DNA of 64,000 nt from Lepisosteus oculatus. Its lineage: Eukaryota; Chordata; Actinopteri; Semionotiformes; Lepisosteidae. How positions within the stretch are numbered: the stretch's first letter is position 1; every line of letters starts with the position of its first letter. The position numbers and the translations under genes were made by a program. A model generated the notes under the pieces. That model saw only the letters and a list, made by a program, of their open reading frames with translations, was not told the origin of the DNA and searched no databases. Location: the NCBI RefSeq assembly GCF_040954835.1, contig NC_090704.1:36026979-36090978 (forward strand). The letters are read 5' to 3'. Positions 26,760-38,200 of the stretch are shown here, one piece after another.

Positions 26760-27300
26760 GATTAGGGCGGTTCTTCGTACAATTCCCCACTCCTTCTGTT
26801 AACGGTAACCAGATACTTCTTACGGAGTACCCCGCTACCTGTATGCAGACAACCCTGAGTTTTCGCTTCTTGCTGGATGCCCGCCATATATCCAAGAACA
26901 ACTTTCGACCCACTGCATCCCGACCCACAAGTTTCACCTGTGGAGGAGGAAACACTGCTGCCGTGGCCCAGCAAAAACTCACCTGGACCTCGACTGCGTT
27001 TCCCCGGGGCCAAACCAGTTACTTTCGCTCCTAAAACCTGCGGGTCCTTGCTGAGGCCTTCTCCAGGTTTCTAAAATCCAAAGCCGCGTCCCTGTGCCCA
27101 GTCCCACTTCCTCCTCCCAAGTATTCCCTGGTGTTTACCCCCTTCGTTACTTTCCCAAACTGCAGCCTCGATATTTCCTGCTGCCCTCTCCCGGGTTCAG
27201 CTGTCTGTTCTCGGTGACTCACCTCGCTCCGCCCCTCCCCAAGAGCCTCTTTCCGGGGTTTTTTTCCTCCTTATGGGAGGGGACATCACTTATTCATGAA
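26760..27300 (-). promoter_or_regulatory. GC-rich block, candidate LLGL2 promoter and leader exon
   Basis: This is one of few GC-rich, CpG-containing stretches between LLGL2 and GALK1. On the minus strand it holds a GC box (GGGGAGGGGCGGAGC) immediately before a perfect donor, GAG|gtgagt, whose intron would begin at 27,222. LLGL2's first coding exon needs an upstream leader exon, and this is the best visible candidate, running from 27,223 to somewhere near 27,300. No transcript evidence is available. Confidence 0.35.
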
Positions 27301-27375
27301 GTTTCGGGGACTCCCTACAATTTCTAGGCAGCGATCCACAATTTGAAGTGAAAACCTCCCTCCAATACCGAAAAT

Positions 27376-27452
27376 TGTATTGCACAGTGGCGGTATCGTA
27401 GCCTATGAGGTTTAGCCGAGTCGCGATTATTGCTAGTTGAAAACTTTTATTC
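27376..27452 (+). pseudogene. U4 snRNA-like 5' half (truncated copy)
   Basis: The segment closely follows the 5' domain of U4 spliceosomal RNA: the stem II region (GCACAGTGGCGGTATCGTAG), the kink-turn 5' stem-loop and the stem I strand ending GCGATTATTGCTAGTTGAAA. Similarity stops after AACTTTT, and no 3' stem-loop or Sm site (AATTTTTG) follows. It is therefore most likely a truncated U4 pseudogene. I saw no proximal sequence element upstream, though that motif is hard to call by eye. Confidence 0.8.
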
Positions 27453-29193
27453 CGTTGAACGCTCAGATCCCCCCGAAAGAATAGAAAAAAAATCTCATTT
27501 GCCTGCTGGTTTTGAACTCCCACATTAAGGTACCGGATTCAAAATGTAAAGTTATTCAAAATTGTACTACGTTTCGACGTGTTTTGCTTTTCTCGTTTTT
27601 TCGTAAGGGACAACAAGGGACAGAAGGCTGATACGTATTTTACAAGATTGCAGTTGTAAGTAAAACAAATGTAAAGTCTTTCAAAAACAGTAAAAGTGAT
27701 TTTTAATTGGCGTTGCCCATTGTCGGTGTTTCAGCAGCATGCTTACATAAGGTGTCGTGGTTTAAGATCGTATTCGACTGTTGAGGAAACTCTTTTGTTT
27801 ACTTTAACCACTATTCTCAGAAAAGATGAATCAGCGATCACCTTGATCTCGTTTGACCCTTGTTGGGAGATTATGTATATCCATCTTGCTACGTACTATA
27901 ATACAACGAGCTGCACACTGCTTCAGCTCCAATCTGTCTCCTCAGAACCCCTTAACATAGGTTTAGTTTAATAAAAGTTTTAAATATTGCTAGTTTAACA
28001 CCTCATCAATTATTACATTTGCTTTTCATTTATAACCACAAAAAACTAGGACGTGAAATCAGCCATCTTTCTGAGAAGGAATATATGTTAGGATAATACA
28101 CTGACCTACAGTACGTCAACATCAAAGTCAATATATTGTCACTACAAAAGCAGTAGTAAAATGTAAGAACAAATACAAAATAAGACAGATGACTACTGTT
28201 ATTACACGTGGGAGTTGTGTCATGCAGTCTTTTGAATATTTTGAATTTAGCTAAGGATTAACACTCAAGCTTTACACTCAAGTTAAAGCTTTTAAAACAA
28301 ATGATTAAATCAATGATAACTCGGAAAACAATTGTGGCTGGCTCAGAAACAAGGATTAGTCTGCGAACTAAAGAGATTGTTGTTCAGCAATCCAGACTTG
28401 TGGTGACGGCAGTACAGAAAGTATTTGCATATAAAACAGCAATTTTAGTTTTTCAAAGTCACTCCACCACCTTTCATGTTTGTTCTCTGGTCTAGTTCAC
28501 GAAGTGTGTGTGCAGCACTGGCTGGGAAGGGAATTAATTATTCCCAAATCTCAAGTGATCCTTTACATGACACCGAACAAGGGTGGGACAAATTCAACAC
28601 ATCACTGTCACATTGTGCTCACAGGAAGCAATGCAAAATAGTATTAATGGAATGCAAATGTCAAACGGACAAAGTGTACATGCCAAAGCATCTACCCTGA
28701 CAGTAAACAACATGTTAGAGATGGCAATCTAAGATTATTTATGAACCGCACCACCATACCACGTAGGACTAGGGGCATGAGGCCTGTCAATGTAGCAGAA
28801 CAGTATTCTCTCCTGATGTCTTGAATGGTTCGTCAGTGGGAGAGTGTCCCTAAAGATGGACACATCAGACCTCATCAAGACACCTTTGACCTTTTAGAGG
28901 GGTCTTAATGAAAAGAAGGATGTTTCAAGCCTGTTAGCTTTATATTAGTACTGTACATCTATGGACCACCTGTATTTTAATCATATTTAATACATTGTTT
29001 GCCACTGCACTGGGAGTTTGTATCTGTGCTAATAAAAAGAGATCTATTGTCCGTTTTCATGTTCACAATTACTAGAGAAAAATAATATTGTGCCACAGGT
29101 AATGGCATTTCAGTGAAGGCAAAAAAGAAATGGTTCCATAATAAAACAAATGCTGATTTATTGCTTTGGCAGCCACAGCAGGGCAGGTTGCAT
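27453..29193. other. Intergenic sequence between the LLGL2 promoter region and the GALK1 3' end
   Basis: AT-rich, with no gene recognised. Part of the right end must be GALK1 3' UTR or downstream sequence. ATTAAA-type signals for the minus strand occur near 28,975-28,992. Confidence 0.5.
29157..29162 (-). terminator. Candidate GALK1 polyadenylation signal
   Basis: AATAAA on the minus strand, only about 32 bases past the GALK1 stop codon. That would give a very short 3' UTR, so a later signal may be used instead. Confidence 0.35.
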
Positions 29194-29265
29194 TCACAGG
29201 CTCAGGACTCGTGCTCCCTCTGATGGGGTGGTAATGTAGAAGGTCGGTGTTCCAGTGTATCGCTC
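29194..29265 (-). CDS. GALK1: GALK1 exon 8 (last coding)
   Basis: 72 bp encoding [20 protein letters not shown] then LSL and TGA; it matches the human C-terminus [20 protein letters not shown] LCL in length and pattern. Acceptor ctacag. Confidence 0.95.
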   Translation of the reverse strand, partial: ERYTGTPTFYITTPSEGARVLSL

Positions 29266-32200
29266 CTGTAGAAACAAACACAAGGCAAACTCAGTTCCTC
29301 TCTTCACCTGTTTGCAGACAGTTACATGTAAAGACACAGTACATAGTCCCTCCTTCAGTTTTCTATCATTTTATATTTATATTCAGAAAAAACTCCATTT
29401 ATACTCTTACAGTTACTACAAATCCTGGGTGTTATATGAGAGAAAATGCTGTTTGAAGTCCCAATTGTCTACCCTCACAGCAAATACAGCTATTTCTAAA
29501 CACTACCACTAGTTTTCCTGGAGGACCAACATGCACAGAGTGTTAACACACAAACCTGTACAAAAAAACTCTAATCAAAATTAGATCATTGCTACGGTTT
29601 ATCCATCCATTCATCTTCTAGCCACTTTATCCAATTCAGGGCTGCCAGGGAGCCAGAGCAATGGGCACAAGGCAGGATACATCCCAGACAGGATGCCAGT
29701 CTATCACAGGGCACACACAGACACAAAGTAGCACACACTCACACTAAGGCCAATTGTACCAGCAGCCAATTAACCTACCAGTTTGTCTCTGGACAGTGGG
29801 AGGAAACTGGATCACCTAGGGAAAACCCATGCCAACACGGAGAATATACAAACTCCACACAGATAGCACCCCAGGACTGGAACTGATCCCAAACCCAGAA
29901 CTCCAGCATTGCAAGGCAGCAATGCTAACCACTGCCCTACTACTACACTGCCCTCTTATTTGTTATGTGTACTTAATAAAAGACACTACCTATTTCAGTA
30001 AGGGAGAAGAATACTCTCGAGGACCAGACAGGTTGTTTGTGAGTAAAATCTGCTCCTCTGTGAGTTCAGTTCCTATTCTGGTTCCTATCTGTGCTGGATC
30101 ATGTGCCAGACAGCAGGGTGGGTACCTTTAGGTGCTGTATGACTCTGTCCACAGCCGAAGCCTCCAGCAGGGTGACGGTGCACCCCCCGAACCCCCCGCC
30201 CGTCATCCTGCTGCCGTACACCCCCTCCACCTCCATCGCCGCAGAAACCAGCTGGTCCAGCTCGGGGCAGCTGACCTCATACTGGTCCCTGGTGAGAACC
30301 GCAAAACACCGCGCAATCACTTCAGCTGTTTCTCCATTCGGGCTCAGTGTGAATCAGACTGTAACCCTTCCTCATCCTGGCTCCCCCCTGTTTTGACCTG
30401 TGCCACCCAGCTCACCTGAGAGAATTGTGACTCTCTACCATCAGCCTCCCAAACTCGCGGTACTCCCCCTTCCTCAGCGCTGCCGCCGCCTGGGCGGTGC
30501 GCTCGATCTCCTCGATCACGTGGCGTGCCCGCCGGTACGTCTCCCCGTCCAGTCGTCCCTTGGCACCTGCGGGGTGCACCATCCAGGTCAGAGTTCACGG
30601 AGCAACCATAGAGCGGAAGGAGCCCATTCTATTGCCAAATCGGTCAAGGGTCACTGATTCCAGCTCTCCTGGCACTCAAACATCCCTATAACAGTGTGCA
30701 TTTGTCATTGTGAAGAAATCTCACCGGAGTTTATATGGTACCTTTGGAGTCCAAAAAATAATTATTTCCACATTGTGGAAATCAAAATGTTAATCAAAAT
30801 AATTTTAACTTCTTAAATTTTGTCTTTGTGTTCTATGTTGTACCGCTAGCTGCTTAAATTGCCCTCCCAGGATGAATCAAGTATAGTATTTTGAACTAAA
30901 TTGAATTTATGGCCAAAAAACGTCTTGCTTATCATCATTACTGTCCAAGTTCTTTTTTTTTTCAAAAGTAAAATAACTCTAATCCAGGACAATGTGATGC
31001 CTTATGTTGTCAATTTTAATGGGACCTCATTGTCTTTCACGGTACTATTGGATGAATAATCACAATAATCTGTATTAGTCACAGTTACTGCATTTTCTTT
31101 AGTTGATTGGGAATTTCTCATATTTAACATATTATTTTTTTGTATTTAGCCAGTAATATGGTGTCTGCAACCCTGATCCACGAGAATCACTGGCTCTTCT
31201 GTTGCGGATTTCCATCTACATTTCAGCTGAATTAATTGGCTTTTAATTAAGTGGCTTCTTGCCTTCATAATGGAGTCACCTTGCTTTGTATTCTTTTCTA
31301 TAAATCCTTCTATTTTGCTCCAGTTTACAAAGTACACAAGGTTCTGTTCTGGTATTACTGTACCAGGGACAAGTCAAGGCAGTCTGATCAAAAGCACAGC
31401 CGGAGTGTGACGTCACTCTCCTCTCACTCACGCTCCAGGTCTGCCAGTGTGGCCTCCCGCAGACTGCTCTTTCCCAGGCCAGCAGCGGCCTCCTCGCACT
31501 GCCGCCTGCGGCTGGGGTACTCGCTGCCCGTCAGAGAGTGGCGCACGTTGGAGTTGGCGACGAGGACAACCAGTTTGGGGTCTGTGAGGGGCACAAGAGT
31601 GGCCTCTAGGGACCTGGGGAAGAAATAACAGGGCGACTGAAATACTGAGCTCAGGACACACGCAAAAAAAAACAAATAGTGTTACCAAGCCCTGCCCCCA
31701 CCACACTCAGGTCTCTTTCATGGATCTTGAGCTAAGAAGCACACCCGGGCTGTCCCCTCTCACAGACCTGCAGTCGATTAGGAGCGCATGTCCTTCCCTG
31801 CCCAGTACCGAGATAAACTGGTCCATGATGCCACAGGGCATTCCAGCGTGGGTGTGTTCTGCCTTCTGACAGGCCAGCGCCTTTGCAACGTCATCGCCAT
31901 CATCTGGGGACAGAAGTCACAACATAGCAGACTTCCAGGATCTCTATTTTAAATCCTCACATTTCTAAATATATATATTTTAATGGCCTAATGGACCTGA
32001 GCAGTTAGGTCCAGTTAAATATCAACTGGAAATGCTTAGCGACATTAACATCAAGAGAGTTACAAACCCATAAGCAGTACATCATTAACCTTGTGTCCCA
32101 TTTCTTCTGAAAGAAGCAAAGCTGAGGCTTAAATGGTAAAAACCCTCAGTCCAAGAGCAGGCTGAGCAGCATGATCCAGATGTTAAGAATGTCTACCAAG

Positions 32201-35200
32201 CACCACACATGTGCGCATTTCAGTGTTGGATGATTTGGATCCTATATGTAAAGCATTTGGGGATAATTTAAATTGGATGAACAGTGTTATGTATGCGCAA
32301 GGAATTACTATGCACAACTAATTTCATAATAAATTGGGTGGAGATGTGAGTCAATCCTTACCCAGCTGAATTAAAGGAGAGCTTTGGGAATGGTGGATTA
32401 TACAAACCCATATGGATAAAGTTGAAATTAGTCAGGAAACTGAGGTAGCACCTTTCCTCCTCGAAAAAATGCCATAGGGTCTTTAATCAAGCATCTCAGA
32501 GAGCACGGTGTTCGCCTGTCACCCTACTGGTGCACTGGTTGGAAATTCTGGTCGAGGGGGAAGAGCACCACCTTCTGGTCCACCAACACTACTTGCAGGA
32601 CCTGGTTTTCCGTGAAGGTCTTCCATCCCAATATTAACCAGACCCAGCCTTGCCTAGCTTCTGGGATCAGGTTATAAGACACTGCTACTCCTAACCAGCA
32701 CATTGAAATATGTGCAGTTGAAAGTCTCATTGTAAGAATGAATCCCTCCACCACTCAGCATCAATGCAAAGATAACCTGTACCCTGCTGTGCCCCTTTTG
32801 CATTTATGTATGGATAAACAGAAATTTAAAATGCATTATATATAATAGAACAGATCCTTTCATTTGGTCATGCTTGACTGTCACATGAAGCATCTTTTAT
32901 CCATGCACCCATCTTCTAGCTACATCTTCCAACAGAGCCTATCCTGGCAAGCAACAAGCACAAGGCAGAGTAGACCCTGGACAGGGTGCCAGTCCATCAA
33001 AAGAGGACACACAGACACACTCACACCAGGGTTGTTTTCACCAAAACACAGTTAACCTGCCTGTGTGTTTTTGGACAGTGGGAGGAAAACGGAGCACATG
33101 GAGAAAACCTACACAAACGGGGGAGAACATACAAACTCCACACACATAGCACCCCGGGTCTGTAATAAGCCCAGGTAGCGATGATAATCACAGTGCCTCC
33201 ATGCCACCTAAACATGCCTTATCTGAGTTGCCAATACCCCTACCTGGGCAGAGCTGCTGGAGGAATGTATAAACAGCGACTTCCAAAGAGGCTGAACTGG
33301 AAAGTCCACCCCCCAGTGGCACACTGCTGGCTATCACAGCTCTCAATCCACACAGGGGCCCAGCTGGAGAAAGAAAGAGATGTTGTAATGCCATCCTGAC
33401 TCTGCTGTAATACAGTCAGGTGCCCTGCTTAATGTGAGAATGGCTCCCTCTTCTGGATGGCTGTGAAGTTAACATTCAATAACATTTGGTGGTTATTTAA
33501 CCTGACACTGTCTGTTTCTATTAGATTTTATAGGCTATGTATTTATAACCAATCCTGTCTGCAAATACCTGTTAATTATGAACAGAAAGAGCTATACAGA
33601 TCAAGAGATGCTTTGCAAAACAATAATAAGTTGTTGTCTGCTTTCGCGGGAATTTGTCTCGCATCTAAGCAGCTATGTTTCACACAGACTTACAAACTGT
33701 ACATATAAACATTACATTAAAAATAAATATAAATGATATTAACCCATACACAGTCATTAAACTCCACTCCTGCAGGAATCCACAGAAGTTACCAGAATCT
33801 GTAAGCTTACTCCCCCTACAATCACTCTCAGCCCTTATAATTGCACATACAGTAAGCCTTCATTTTTGCACCTAACCACGAACTGCAGTGTAAGGTTAAA
33901 GGGTGGAACAAAATGGTCAAATCAGCAGAATGGGAATATGAAGATAAGTACTCAAGTGGAATTATTCAGTGTTTGTGGCCAGGAATGTAAAACCATGTGT
34001 GTATTATTGCCACACTACTCTTACTCAGTTTAGAAAAAAATCTAATTGAGAGATAAAATTTCCTAACAACTTGCTCTATGTTTGACTATGATTTCCCTCC
34101 AGGAAGTGAATTCCTGCAAATGACATCTTAAAACTTAAGCAGCAGGGAGTGAGTCAGCCATATCTCTTTTGTAAAGCCTGTTACTTTGAAGAATTGGGTC
34201 ATACATTTGGAAAGCAGTGAGCTTTCACATGTAGAACAACGAGCCAGATCTCAACCTAAAATTAAAAGGAATGGGGGAAATGAACTAGCTCTTTGGCAGA
34301 GTTGGTGTTGGAGAAAGAATACAGTGCATCTGACAGTCATACAACTAGGAATTGTTGTTTTGGCAAAGTGATTCATAATAAATATGGATTTAAAATGTTG
34401 ACTTTTCTGGCTGTTGTGACTAAAGGGGATCGTCTGTGCGCAGTGTGGAAAGGAAGCAAACAACAAATGTTAATACGTCCACTGTCATGCTGCACAAATC
34501 TATTTAATACCACAGTGAACAAATATGTAACAGTGTCAAGTTTGTCTGTCAGTGGAAAACAGTGTAGTTTGTCTGCAGTTGTTCACTTGCTCATCGCAGA
34601 CTGCAGAACCATTGGGGTCTGTGTTACTTCTCCATCTGCTTTAAGGGTGAACCAGATTATCAAGCAGCTTTATCATAAGATCTCCGAACATGCATATTTT
34701 GTTTCTCAATCTACACAAAAAGCTTTCATTTTCATTTTCAAAACAAAAGGGCTCCTATTCCCTGCAACCAACTGCAGCTCTTCCAAAGAAAGTCTTTTGT
34801 GTGTTTGGATTCTTGGTGACTTCCTTATCCATTCAGCTAGCCAGTCATTCATGTCTGAGTGAATTTATGCGTGCCTCAGAATATCTGGCCACATCTACTG
34901 AACTATACTGTCATTCACGACTCAGATGTGCGTGTGAGTCTGTGTGCACGCAGAAATCACTCTATCCATGCTGTATTTGAGAAAATGTCCACACAAGGGT
35001 AGTCACTCCCGAGAACCTGTGAGCCTCCAACATCTTCTCATCAACGTGAACTCACCACAAGGTCTGTGGTAGGTCATTTTTCATTTTGGCACAGCAGAGA
35101 ATAGGAAATAAAAATAAGAGTCAGTGCAAATCAATGGGACGTCACAAACATGAGTGTGCTGAGCTGTACTGAGCTGCAAATGATAGCCTTTTACCTCTGT

Positions 35201-38200
35201 AGTGCTGGAAGACTCCCTTGACATAGTTGGCCCATTTGGGCTGTCCAGGGGTCAGGGCATTAGAACTAGATAACTCAAAGTCCACCCGCTGCGGGTCATC
35301 GGCCCCCTCAGCTACCGTCACTATGGAAACGCTGCGGTCAGAGGTCTGACTACCCACCATCACGGTTACCAGGGGCAAAGCCTGCAGAAACACACAGAAA
35401 ACACCATAGTGCTGAGAATCACATTATTGCACATTACTGCTTTCAGATATATCAACAGCTCCTAACCCAGCCTCTTCTGATTCTCACAAGTCATATTTCA
35501 TTTCTGTATCCGTTGTTCCATGATTATAGTGTCCATATATTACTATAGTAGTTCAGGTGGGTAGCTGCGTCAGCATGTGTAGTCTGTAAAGGAACAAGTA
35601 ATAGGTTTATTCCATGCTGAAAAGAGAAGAGAGAAAACACAACGTTTCGGCTGTGAAGCCTTCTTCAGGTGACAGCTGAAACGTTGTGTTTTCTCTCTTC
35701 TCTTTTCAGCATATATTACTATAAACATTTAAAATTGAGACTGGGAGGCATTTACAGTACCTCCCATATTGTCAAAGCAGATACTCTGGCTTCTTTCAAG
35801 AAACAACTGGATGAGAAACTAGGAAAAATTAGCTACTAACTACCAAATGGGGTTAAATTCTTATGTTACCACAATAATTTAATTACACCCAGAGATAATA
35901 CATGGCATACAAGACGCTATCACTGCACTGGCCCTTATAGCCCAATCCAGAATTATTTAAACCTCATCTAAGAGTAAAGTCAGATAATTCTTTCAGTTTC
36001 AGGAAGTTAAGTTTCTCAGCAACTATCAAATTATTCTGTTCTTTAGTATTTAAAGACCAGCCAAAATAAAGCCGCCTGTTTTCATCACTTTAATGAAGAC
36101 TCCGGCAAATTCTCCTGCTCGCTAATATTCACATTTTTAGGTATTAGTTTAAAGATCTATAGAATTTTACATAAAAAACAAAATTTAAAGCACGAGATGG
36201 TAATATAATGATACATAATATATAATAGAATAATACATTTCTATTCATTTTTTAAGTACAAAGCGGTGTTTCCCCTACCTTAAATATACGATTAAAATTG
36301 GTCAAATATCATGTATGCATTACAGAAAGCAGCGGAGACAGTTAAATTGCAAAGAAATGTATTTATTTCGAAGAGTACGTGACATTGTGAATCAAAAAAA
36401 GACGTTAAAAAATAAGCCGATGTAGTTATTTTGAAAATAAGTAAAGCATTTTACAAATAGATTCTCATTGACAGTAAACAAGCCGATCCACCTGGCGCTG
36501 CTAGCTTGAACAGCTCTCAGAGCCGTGATTGGCTAAACCCCCGAACAGCTCGGGCCGCGATTGGTTGAAGAGTGAGAATCGATACTCTGATTGGGTAAAG
36601 CGTCACAGCGGAAGTTCCGAGAAAATGTAGATACACAGGTGATGGATGTTCTTCTTGGTCCACATACTGTAGCCCCGGTTAACACTATTTGCTGTATGAG
36701 CACGCTGGAAATTCACTAACACATCCATTGGTTTCAAATTACTAATCAATCTAAGAGAACTCGCACTGAGGTCAAAACTGAAAAGCAGAAAAAGAATGTT
36801 ATGGTGCCATCGGTCATATCGCGATATGACAAAAATTGCCCTGCCCCATGAAAGGCCCTATATCGCAATATACCAAAAACCTGGCACACCCATGTCGCGA
36901 CATGAAACCCGTATATCACGATATGACATACCCCGACGAAATGCCCCTCCCCCATGTCGCAACATGGAGCCCGCATATCTCGATATGACAAACGCACCCG
37001 CGGCAATGTCGTGACATGAAGTCCACATATCGCGATGACATACCCCAGCAAAAATACCCCGCCCCATGTCGCGACATGAAGGGCCCTATATCGCGATATA
37101 CCGAAAACCTGTCATACCCATGTCGCGACATGAAACCCATATATCGCGATATGACATACCCCTGACTAAATGCCCCGCCCCCATGTCGCGACATGGAGCC
37201 CGCATATCGTGATATGACTTACCCCGACGAAATGCCCCGCTCCCATGTCAAGACATGGAGTCCATATGTTGCGATAGGACCCTGACTGGATATGCTGACC
37301 CCATGTCCTGACACAAACTCCATATATACGTCCTATCTGGGTATATCATATTCTGATATGATACCTTTGTTGCGACAGCAGTGCCAGAATGGCATGGAAG
37401 CAACGCACCAGTCGTGATATACACTGCCGTGATATACATGAGATATACATGGGGTCTCTATCATGACATGCTGTGGAGGTCTTGTCGTGATGGTATCCCA
37501 CAGTTACGCGTTTTGCAACAGCCTGTCACGGTAGGGAAAGAAAAGCAAAACGTGCCTTGGAAAATAAAAACCATAGATCTTATAATCATGGTGATGTTAC
37601 ATACATTACAACCACAGTTTTATGTCATAGATGGTTAACTTGTTGGCATGCGTCATGTCTTAGTATCATTCACATCTATGGAGACTCATATGTTTATGGA
37701 AATTGATTGTCTTTAATCTATTAAATTCTTAATCTAGACAAAAACATAGCGCTAGATAGCTCTGACGACAACGATAGCAAAATAGACTACGGTTACGCAT
37801 GCACCGCCCAACAATATTTACATAATTTTCTTATTGGTCACAACAGATACAGCGAGCCAATAGCAAATCACATAAGATAAAAAAAATCAAACACGTAACA
37901 TTAAAAAAGCAAATCATGTAACGCAAACAAGGGGAAACAAATCTTAAATTACTTTGGACTGATTGGGTAGGCCTAGCATCAATCCCACCCAGGACCACCC
38001 CTGGTTACGCTCCTGATTTATTTTACCTTGCAATTTACATGTCATATCTGTAGTTGTCACAGCGCCCAGGTTCACTACCGTAGAGAAATGTGTCTCTCTT
38101 ACCATCGGCAGCACAAATCCCTGGTTGTAATCCGTGTGCTCGCCAATAAGATTGACCCTCCCGGGTGCGCATGCTGCCACAGTCGGCTCCTGACCCCCAA

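Larger units (their letters stand above)
8510..27222. other. Presumed LLGL2 intron 1, repeat-bearing
   Basis: No supportable coding exon was found in about 18.7 kb. It holds degraded SINE and LINE pieces listed separately. Segment 12,600-13,620 is less AT-rich than its surroundings and could be a regulatory element, but that is only a compositional impression. The right end depends on the candidate leader exon near 27.2 kb being correct. Confidence 0.45.
29266..38102. other. GALK1 introns, repeats but no other genes
   Basis: Seven introns. The first (35,382-38,102) carries the hairpin retroposon, a LINE tail and the palindrome array. Intron 2 (33,364-35,194) is AT-rich with no recognised repeat. 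Intron 3 (31,904-33,243) holds a 5S-type SINE and a V-SINE that ends about 40 bases from exon 3. Intron 5 (30,567-31,431) contains a short repeat near 31.2 kb. The last intron (29,266-30,125) holds a V-SINE. Confidence 0.7.

Noticed and set aside
29072-29281. A minus-strand open frame overlapping the last GALK1 exon in another frame
   Set aside because: The correct frame is fixed by splicing from exon 7 and gives the galactokinase C-terminus ending ARVLSL.
34293-34862. A 189-codon open frame on the plus strand within GALK1 intron 2
   Set aside because: No recognisable domain, no ATG at its start, ordinary AT-rich intron composition and no splice or promoter context. Treated as chance.
36746-37194. 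Several open frames with repeated SRYD/MSRHG-like peptides
   Set aside because: They are translations of the palindromic tandem array on both strands; the peptide repeats follow from the DNA repeat.
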